A DNA stretch of 20,742 nucleotides, taken from assembly GCA_964651395.1 (NCBI GenBank), contig CAZYXZ010000063.1, forward strand, positions 1-20,742. The letters run 5' to 3'. Origin of the DNA: CAZYXZ01 sp964651395. Lineage in GTDB: Bacteria > Actinomycetota > Actinomycetes > BP-191. Each line of letters starts with the position of its first letter. The first letter of the stretch is position 1. Positions 13,144 through 18,954 of this stretch are shown here, piece by piece. Under the pieces are notes generated by a model, which was not told the origin of the DNA, searched no databases, and was given only the letters and a program-made list of their open reading frames with translations. A program made the translations under genes and the position numbers.

Positions 13144-14977
13144 CCGCCTCGCCCGGCGCAGCGGTCAGGACGACCGGTTCCGGACAGGGCGCAGTGGCGT
13201 CGGCCATCGCCGCGAGCTCGGCCAGCACCGCACTACGGCCGGCCTCGCGCGCCGTCCGGCACCAGGGACAGACCCGCCAGTGCGGCTCGAGATGGCGCGC
13301 GCACGCGACGCAGCAGTCGTGCTCGATGGTCGCCGTGCAGACCGGGCACACGAGCATGTCCTCGTCGAGGCCCGCACCGCAGGTGCGGCAGGCGCTCTCG
13401 CCGACGACGTCCATCGGCGTGACCCGCAGCACCTCGTCGAAGGTCGTCTCGCCGAGCATCGCCTTCGCGACGCCGTCGGCGCGCAGCGAGGCGACGCCGA
13501 GCGAGCGAGCGGCCGCACGCAGGGCACCTTCGGTCCGGGTCTCGAGCAGCGCGCGCCGCAACCGCGCGTCCATCGGCAGCAGCTCGAACAGGCCCATCCG
13601 CCCGCGGTAGCCGCTCCCGCCGCACGCGACGCAGCCGGTGCCCTGCCGGGCGCCGCTGGCCGCGACGTCGTCGCGGGACAGGCCGAGCAGCTGCAGCGTG
13701 CGCGCGTCCGGCTCCGCGGGCACGGCGCAGTTGTCGCAGACCCGTCGCACGAGCCGCTGCGCGACGACCAGCGTCAGCGACGACGCGATGAGGAAGGGCG
13801 GGATGCCGATGTCGATGAGCCGGGTCACGGCCGCGGAGGCGTCGTTGGCATGCACGGTGCTGAACACCAGGTGGCCGGTCAGGGACGCCTGCATCGCGAG
13901 CTCCGCGGTCTGCGCGTCACGCACCTCGCCGACCAGGATCACGTCCGGGTCCTGGCGCAGGACGCTGCGCAGACCCGCGGCGAACGTCAGGCCGGCGCGC
14001 TCGTTGATCTGCACCTGGTTGACGCCGGCCAGCTGGATCTCGACCGGGTCCTCGAGCGTGACGAGGTTGCGCTCCGTCCGGCGCAGCTCGTCGAGCGCGG
14101 CGTAGAGCGTCGTCGTCTTGCCCGAGCCGGTCGGGCCGGCGATCAGCACGAGACCCTGCGCGGCGCGGAAGTCGCGGCGGAACGTGTCGAGTCCTTCGTG
14201 GCTCATCCCCGTCGCGTCGAGCCGGAGCACCTCGCGCTCGGTCAGCAGCAAGCGGACGACGAGCTTCTCGCCGTGCATCGTCGGCAGGGTGGAGACGCGG
14301 GCGTCGAGCGTGCGCCCCGCGAGCTCGAGGCGGGCGCGGCCGTCCTGCGGCCGGCGTCGCTCGGCGATGTCGAGGCCGGCCATGATCTTGATGCGGCTGG
14401 TGAGGACCGGCGCCAGCTCGCGCGGGAACGTGCGCACGTCGCGCAGTACGCCGTCGACGCGGAACCGCACGCGCAGTCCGTCGCCCTCGGGCTCCAGGTG
14501 CACGTCGCTCGCGCCGGCCTCCATGGCGTCGGCGAACACGTGGTTGACGATGCGCACGATGGTGCTGCCACTCGCCGTGACGTCGTCGTCGTCCAGGTCG
14601 GTCGCGTCCGCGACCTCGGCCTCGACGACCTCCGCGTCCTCGCCGCGCCACACGCGCTCGACCAGCTGGCCGATCGCCGCTGACGTGGCCACGGCGACCT
14701 GCAAGCGTCGCGCCCCCGTGTAGAGACGGACGTCGTCGGCGGCGACGACGTTGGTGGGGTCGGTCATCGCCACGAGGATCGCGTCGTCGTCGACGCCATA
14801 CGCGACGACGCCGTAGCGCAGGGAGACGTGCCGCGGGATGAGGCGGACGACCTCGGGGTCGACGGCGGTCCCGTTGAGGTCGACGAAGGGCTCGCCCGCG
14901 ACGAGCTCGGCCAGGTCGGCCGGCGCGACGTCGTCCGGCAGCTCGCCCGGCTCCCAGATCTCCAACAGTGCGCTCAT
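13082..14977 (-). CDS. GspE/PilB-type secretion or pilus ATPase with extra double zinc ribbon
   Basis: A 631-residue traffic ATPase of the type II secretion / type IV pilus class. The N-terminal MshEN-like region holds ADLAELVAGEPFVDLNG and RLIPRHVSLRYGVVAYG. The core has the Arg fingers (RIKIMAGLDIAERRRPQDGR), Walker A GPTGSGKTTT (from residue 281), the Asp box around TLEDPVEIQLAGVNQVQIN, Walker B DVILVGEVRD and the His box LTGHLVFSTVHANDA. The usual tetra-Cys of GspE is present (CDNC and CVACGGSG). After the core is an unusual addition: Cys530/533 with 544/547, then Cys556/559 with 570/573, two CX2C-X10-CX2C ribbons. A roughly 58-residue Pro/Arg-rich tail ends the protein. No other pilus or Gsp gene is in the window, so the partner apparatus is elsewhere. 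The last 62 bases overlap the DinB gene. Confidence 0.92.
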   Translation of the reverse strand: MSALLEIWEPGELPDDVAPADLAELVAGEPFVDLNGTAVDPEVVRLIPRHVSLRYGVVAYGVDDDAILVAMTDPTNVVAADDVRLYTGARRLQVAVATSAAIGQLVERVWRGEDAEVVEAEVADATDLDDDDVTASGSTIVRIVNHVFADAMEAGASDVHLEPEGDGLRVRFRVDGVLRDVRTFPRELAPVLTSRIKIMAGLDIAERRRPQDGRARLELAGRTLDARVSTLPTMHGEKLVVRLLLTEREVLRLDATGMSHEGLDTFRRDFRAAQGLVLIAGPTGSGKTTTLYAALDELRRTERNLVTLEDPVEIQLAGVNQVQINERAGLTFAAGLRSVLRQDPDVILVGEVRDAQTAELAMQASLTGHLVFSTVHANDASAAVTRLIDIGIPPFLIASSLTLVVAQRLVRRVCDNCAVPAEPDARTLQLLGLSRDDVAASGARQGTGCVACGGSGYRGRMGLFELLPMDARLRRALLETRTEGALRAAARSLGVASLRADGVAKAMLGETTFDEVLRVTPMDVVGESACRTCGAGLDEDMLVCPVCTATIEHDCCVACARHLEPHWRVCPWCRTAREAGRSAVLAELAAMADATAPCPEPVVLTAAPGEAVTTEPRTPAPRRRRGAPGRG

Positions 14978-15183
14978 GGCACGACCCCCGTCGGCTTTGC
15001 GTGCGGCGGGTGTACCGCGCCCCCCTCGTCACCAAACGCAGTTCCGTGGTCACGGTCTGTGCTGTCACCAGCAGGTAAGTGGCTTCAGTCGCTGCAGTGA
15101 GGGCGGGGGTGGGCGGAGCCGCCCCGATGCCTCATAGTTGGCAGCCTGCGGCCACAAGATCACCGAGGGAGGGGTAGAGCCGC
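14978..15183. other. 206-base divergent intergenic region
   Basis: This holds the promoters for the leftward GspE-like gene and the rightward MEDS-HATPase gene. The visible structure is modest. CCGTG-GT-CACGG (15044-15055) is a 12-base palindrome, possibly an operator. GGGCGG-AG-CCGCCC (15111-15124) is a second G/C palindrome. No ATG-proximal leaderless -10 box was seen for either gene. GAGGGAGGGG at 15165-15174 is a ribosome-binding site for the rightward gene. Nothing looks like a small gene. Confidence 0.5.
15165..15174 (+). promoter_or_regulatory. Ribosome-binding site of the MEDS-HATPase gene
   Basis: GAGGGAGGGG is a purine-rich Shine-Dalgarno ending 9 bases before GTG 15184. It supports that GTG as the start, since the next in-frame starts would remove the conserved beginning of the MEDS domain. 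Confidence 0.6.
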
Positions 15184-16143
15184 GTGAGCATCGCTGCCCT
15201 TCGCCCGGACGAGCCCGTCGAGCCGTTCCGGCACGAAGCGCTCTTCTACGCCGGTCTCGACGGCTTCGTGTCCGCGTGCGCGGCCTTCCTGACCGAGGGC
15301 ATCGCCGTCGGCGAGCCGGCCCTGGTCGCGGTCACCCCGGACAAGATCGCCGCGCTGCGCGAGGCCGTCGACGGCCCCGACGACCTCGTGTCCTACGTCG
15401 ACATGGCCGAGCTCGGCCGCAACCCGGCGCGGATCATCCCGGCCTGGGTCGCGTTCGCCGGCGACCGGCGCGCGGAGCGCCCGCGGCTGCGCGGCATCGG
15501 CGAGCCGATCTGGGCCACGCGATCCGCGGCCGAGCTCGCGGAGTGCCAGCGGCACGAGGCACTGATCAACCTCGCCTTCGCCGGCGCGGAAGACTTCCGG
15601 CTGGTCTGCCCGTACGACGTGACGGCGCTGCCGGCTCCGGTCATCGAGGAGGCCCGGCGGAGCCACCCGCTCCTCGGCGACGGCACTGAGGTGTACGACA
15701 GCCCGACGTACGAGCCGGTCGCCGCTCGCGACTCGCGACCGCTGCCCGAGCCTGTCGTCCCCACCCAGGAGCTGCTGTTCCGCCGCGGCCCGCTGGACCT
15801 GGTCCGACTCCACGTCGCCCGGCGCGCGACCGCGTTCGGACTCGGCGTGCGCCGCGTCGACGACCTGGAGCTCGCGGTCAGCGAGGTGGCGGCGAACAGC
15901 ATCCGGCACGGCGGCGGGCGGGGCCTGCTGCGCACGTGGGTCGAAGCCGACACCTTGATCGCGGAGATTCGCGACGCCGGGACGCTCGACGAGCCGCTGG
16001 CCGGCCGGCACGCGCCCGCGCCGGACCAGGAGGGCGGCTGGGGGCTCTGGCTGGTCAACCAGCTGGTCGACCTCGCACAGATCCGCACCTCGGAGAACGG
16101 CACGGTGGTCCGCCTCCACATGACCAGGGGGCGCCATGGCTGA
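15184..16143 (+). CDS. MEDS sensor domain fused to anti-sigma-type HATPase
   Basis: A 319-residue cytoplasmic protein with two domains. Residues 15-170 form a MEDS domain (DcmR-type sensory): the pattern runs from HEALFYAGLDGFVSACAAFL through EPALVAVTPDKI to RLVCPYDVTALP. Residues 200-315 are an RsbW/SpoIIAB-like GHKL ATPase: N-box ELAVSEVAANSIRHGG (Glu234, Asn238), G1 RDAGT (Asp264) and G2 GGWGLWLVNQLVD. The ATP-binding residues look intact, so kinase activity toward a STAS-type protein is possible. It overlaps the following MEDS-STAS gene by 8 bases (ATGGCTGA), so both are made together, and a partner-switch module controlling a sigma factor is the natural inference. No sigma factor is in the window. 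The signal sensed by the MEDS domain is unknown. Confidence 0.85.
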   Translation: MSIAALRPDEPVEPFRHEALFYAGLDGFVSACAAFLTEGIAVGEPALVAVTPDKIAALREAVDGPDDLVSYVDMAELGRNPARIIPAWVAFAGDRRAERPRLRGIGEPIWATRSAAELAECQRHEALINLAFAGAEDFRLVCPYDVTALPAPVIEEARRSHPLLGDGTEVYDSPTYEPVAARDSRPLPEPVVPTQELLFRRGPLDLVRLHVARRATAFGLGVRRVDDLELAVSEVAANSIRHGGGRGLLRTWVEADTLIAEIRDAGTLDEPLAGRHAPAPDQEGGWGLWLVNQLVDLAQIRTSENGTVVRLHMTRGRHG

Positions 16144-16912
16144 GCGCACCAACCACGTCTGCTGTGTCTACCGCGACGCCGCCCAGCTGCTGGCCGCGGG
16201 GCTCGAGTGGCTGCGGCGCGGCATGGACGCCGGCGAGCGGGTCGTCTATCTGGCCGACCGTCCGGTCGAGCAGCTGCACGAGGACATCGCGACGCTGCCC
16301 GACCTCGACCAGCTGATCGAGACCGGCCGGCTCGTCCTGCTGCCCCTGCGCGCCCTCTACCCCACCGGCGGTCCGGTCGACCCGGAGTCCTCGCTCGCCT
16401 TCTACGCCGCCCAGACGCAGCAGGCGCTGGACGACGGCTTCACCGGCCTGCGCGTCTTCGCGGAGGTCACGCAGCTGGTCCGCGAGCCGGAGTGGCGCGC
16501 CGACCACGTCCGGTGGGAGCAGGTCGCCGACCAGTTCATGGCCGAGCACCCCCTCGCGGCGTACTGCGCGTATGACGCCAGCGTCCTGACCCCCGAGGAG
16601 GCCGGGCTGCTCAGCTGCGTGCACCCGGTGCGCCAGGACGCCGTCCCGGGGGCCACGTTCAGCCTGTACGCCGGGAAGCGCGGCTGGGCGGTCGAGGGCG
16701 AGGTGGACTTCTTCCAGGCCCGCCTGCTCTCGAGCGTGCTGGAGTGGGTCCCGGCCGAGGAGGACCTGGTCCTGGACCTGTCCCGGCTGGCCTTCGTCGA
16801 CGCCGCCGGCGCCCGCGCCATCGGGGGCTACCCCGGCGCTCCCGGCCGGCCGGTCGTCGTCCGCAACGCCCCCCGGGCGCTGTCCCGTCTCTGGAGCCTG
16901 ATCGGGTCCTGA
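16136..16912 (+). CDS. MEDS domain fused to STAS anti-anti-sigma-like domain with altered phospho-site
   Basis: A 258-residue protein. Residues 5-175 are a second MEDS domain (HVCCVYRDAAQLLAAGLEWL at the start, RVVYLADRPVEQL, and the YAAQTQQALDDGFTGLRVFA segment). Residues 185-258 are a short STAS domain: GEVDFF, then DLVLDLSRLAFVDAAGARAI. The normal DSSG phospho-acceptor motif of SpoIIAA-type proteins is Asp222-Ala-Ala-Gly, so the phosphorylatable Ser is missing. A STAS domain that cannot be switched off by the neighbouring kinase would bind its partner constitutively, or be controlled only through MEDS. The gene overlaps the HATPase gene by 8 bases and is followed directly by a hairpin terminator, which closes the operon. 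An alternative is that Ser elsewhere substitutes; none is obvious in the loop. Confidence 0.8.
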   Translation: MAERTNHVCCVYRDAAQLLAAGLEWLRRGMDAGERVVYLADRPVEQLHEDIATLPDLDQLIETGRLVLLPLRALYPTGGPVDPESSLAFYAAQTQQALDDGFTGLRVFAEVTQLVREPEWRADHVRWEQVADQFMAEHPLAAYCAYDASVLTPEEAGLLSCVHPVRQDAVPGATFSLYAGKRGWAVEGEVDFFQARLLSSVLEWVPAEEDLVLDLSRLAFVDAAGARAIGGYPGAPGRPVVVRNAPRALSRLWSLIGS

Positions 16913-16938
16913 TCGCAGGCCCAGAGTAGGGCCTGCGA
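16913..16938 (+). terminator. Hairpin terminator after MEDS operon
   Basis: TCGCAGGCCC (16913-16922) pairs perfectly with GGGCCTGCGA (16929-16938) around a 6-base loop, giving a 10-bp G/C-rich stem that begins right after the TGA of the STAS gene. No T-tract follows, as is common for actinobacterial terminators. It separates the signalling operon from the copper-protein operon. Confidence 0.75.
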
Positions 16939-17097
16939 AGGCGGGTACGGATCGGCAGGAGTACTGATCAAAGCGGCGAAACCCCACTGTGACGCTCCTG
17001 TCAGAGAAGTTCTGGCCGCCCAGCCGGACAGTGTGTGCCGCCCCTGCCTCCATGCCCCGAGGCGCCGAGACACCGTGCCGTCGCCCCGGAGGCCCCA
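16939..17097. other. Upstream region of the copper-protein operon
   Basis: This spacer of about 160 bases should hold the promoter of the copper-protein operon, but I cannot name a firm -35/-10 pair. CACTGT (16985-16990) and ACAGTG (17028-17033) form a distant 6-bp inverted repeat. No recognisable copper-responsive (CsoR or CueR type) operator is seen. GGAGG (17088-17092) is the ribosome-binding site of the downstream gene. In-frame GTG codons further upstream are not preceded by comparable sites. Confidence 0.4.
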
Positions 17098-18948
17098 GTG
17101 CGCATCAACGCCCGCCCCGTCCTGCTCGCCGCGATGTTCGCCGTGCTCTCCTCGGTGGCTGTCGCCCAGGCGGTACCCCCGACCCCGGACCCCGGGGTCG
17201 TCGAGCAGGTCCCCGGCGGCCCGTGCACCCCGGAGACTCCCTACGAGCAGCACGTCGCCGGGAAGGCGCCGCGTTACGGCGACAAGTGCAAGCGGATCAA
17301 GTTCCTCTTCGGCCCGATCATGGTGAAGCCCGGACAGATGGACGTCTCCATCAACCCGGTCACCATCGAGAAGCCGACCTACGACGGATACGTCACCCGC
17401 TTCAAGCCCGACCTCGTCTACGTCGACGACGGCGGCAAGCCGCAGACGCAGAACATGCACCTGCACCACGCGACCTGGCTCAACGGTGGCGAGTCCTACG
17501 GCTCCGGGCCGTTCTTCGCAGCCGGCGAGGAGAAGACGATCGGTGCCCTGCCGACCGGTTACGGCATGCAGGTGCTCCGGGACGACGTGTGGCTGCTCCT
17601 GTACATGGTGCACAACGCCTTGCCGACCGCCGAGCGGGTCTGGATCACCTACGACATCGACTTCGTCGAGAAGTCGGTGGGCGACGCCATGGGCATCATC
17701 CCGGTCAAGCCGGTCTGGCTCGACGTGCAGAAGGACCGCATCGCCGACGGCGCGCCGAACACCAGCGCCAACCCGGTGTTCAACGTGCAGCGTGGCTTCG
17801 GCCAGCGTGACCCCGACACCGGCCGACGCGTCTGCGTCTGGCCGAAGCAGAACTGCTCCCGGCAGGACCCCTACGGCAACAGCACCCCGCAGCAGGGCAA
17901 GCCCGTGAAGCTGGCCGGCCAGGACTGGACCGTGCCGGCGGAGCTGGCCGGCACCCTGGTCGGACTGGGCGGACACCTGCATCCGGGCAGCCTGCGTGAC
18001 GAGGTCTCGCTCGTTCGCAACGGAGTCGAGAAGCCGATCTTCATCTCGGACGCGCTCTACTGGAACCCGAAGAAGCCGGGCCAGGGCGGCGGACCGATGA
18101 ACTCCTGGAACATGTCGATGGGTGCCACCAGCGCCGACGTCGGCTGGAAGGTGAAGATCAAGGCCGGCGACGTGATCCGGATCAACACCGTCGTCGACAG
18201 CCAGGACGGCTCCTGGTACGAGAACATGGGCATCGTCGTGGCGTTCGTCGCCACGAACGACACGCGCAAGCCGGCCGGTGTCGACGTCTTCACGGACAAC
18301 GTGAAGCTCGACCGTGGCTACACCAACAAGATGCTCACCCCGCCTGGCCCGTGGACACCGGAGGGGTGGCGGCCGAAGCCGTGCGCCCCGAACCTGGTCG
18401 GCGCGAAGAAGGTGCTCTGCCTGCGCGGCGGCGTCACGCACGGCCCCGTGCCGGAGAGCGGCGTGTACGGCGGGTGCCCGGGCGGCAAGTGCGCGCCGCT
18501 GCCCACCAAGCTGGGGCCGGAAGTCACCGAGATCGTCGCGGCCGGCTTCACCTATGGCCTGGCCGACCTCGGTGTCATCGGCGTCAACGGCATCCCGGTC
18601 GTGAAGGCGGGTGAGCCGATCCGCTTCGTCAACGCGGACACGTTCATCCGCGTGCCGCACACGTTCACGCGGTGCAAGCTGCCGTGCACCGGCGCGACCG
18701 GGGTCGACTACCCGATCGCCGACGGCGGCAACGGGCGGCCGGACGACGTGATGGACTTCGACTCGACGCAGATCGGCTACGGCCTGCCGTTCGACCAGCA
18801 GAGCGGGCAGATCGGTGGCGACAAGAGCCCGGACGAGATCTTCCGGGACGGCATCTACTGGGAGTTCACCCCCACGAGGGCGGGCACGTACTCGTTCTTC
18901 TGCCGGGTCCACCCCGCCATGCGCGGCGCGTTCGCCGTTCAGGGTTAA
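17098..18948 (+). CDS. Secreted copper protein: PHM-like monooxygenase domains plus plastocyanin-like domain
   Basis: A 616-residue exported protein. GTG 17098 is preceded by GGAGG at 17088-17092. It begins with a Sec signal peptide (VRINARPVLLAAMFAVLSSV, cleavage near Ala23 or Ala25). Putative copper ligands appear in the order expected for the two PHM (copper type II monooxygenase) domains: His123/124 in MHLHHATWLNG, His172 in LYMVHNAL, His293 and His295 in GGHLHPGS, and Met377 in WYENMGIVV. ALPTGYG, before His172, fits the same template. The C-terminal domain (about 500-616) is a cupredoxin: His521 in VPHTFTRC, then Cys602, His605 and Met608 in CRVHPAMRG, a type 1 copper site. PHM uses ascorbate-delivered electrons; here the cupredoxin might deliver them. 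Spacing between the first two His groups is 48 residues rather than 64, so homology is a motif-based inference. Confidence 0.72.
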   Translation: MRINARPVLLAAMFAVLSSVAVAQAVPPTPDPGVVEQVPGGPCTPETPYEQHVAGKAPRYGDKCKRIKFLFGPIMVKPGQMDVSINPVTIEKPTYDGYVTRFKPDLVYVDDGGKPQTQNMHLHHATWLNGGESYGSGPFFAAGEEKTIGALPTGYGMQVLRDDVWLLLYMVHNALPTAERVWITYDIDFVEKSVGDAMGIIPVKPVWLDVQKDRIADGAPNTSANPVFNVQRGFGQRDPDTGRRVCVWPKQNCSRQDPYGNSTPQQGKPVKLAGQDWTVPAELAGTLVGLGGHLHPGSLRDEVSLVRNGVEKPIFISDALYWNPKKPGQGGGPMNSWNMSMGATSADVGWKVKIKAGDVIRINTVVDSQDGSWYENMGIVVAFVATNDTRKPAGVDVFTDNVKLDRGYTNKMLTPPGPWTPEGWRPKPCAPNLVGAKKVLCLRGGVTHGPVPESGVYGGCPGGKCAPLPTKLGPEVTEIVAAGFTYGLADLGVIGVNGIPVVKAGEPIRFVNADTFIRVPHTFTRCKLPCTGATGVDYPIADGGNGRPDDVMDFDSTQIGYGLPFDQQSGQIGGDKSPDEIFRDGIYWEFTPTRAGTYSFFCRVHPAMRGAFAVQG

Positions 18949-18954
18949 GCCCCG

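Noticed and set aside
15111..15124. G/C palindrome as a terminator for either flanking gene
   Set aside because: The flanking genes diverge from this region, so neither ends here; an operator or chance palindrome is more likely.
16828..18912. Long minus-strand frame opposite the copper protein (694 codons)
   Set aside because: It is a shadow of a gene with clear signal peptide, copper motifs and ribosome-binding site on the plus strand.
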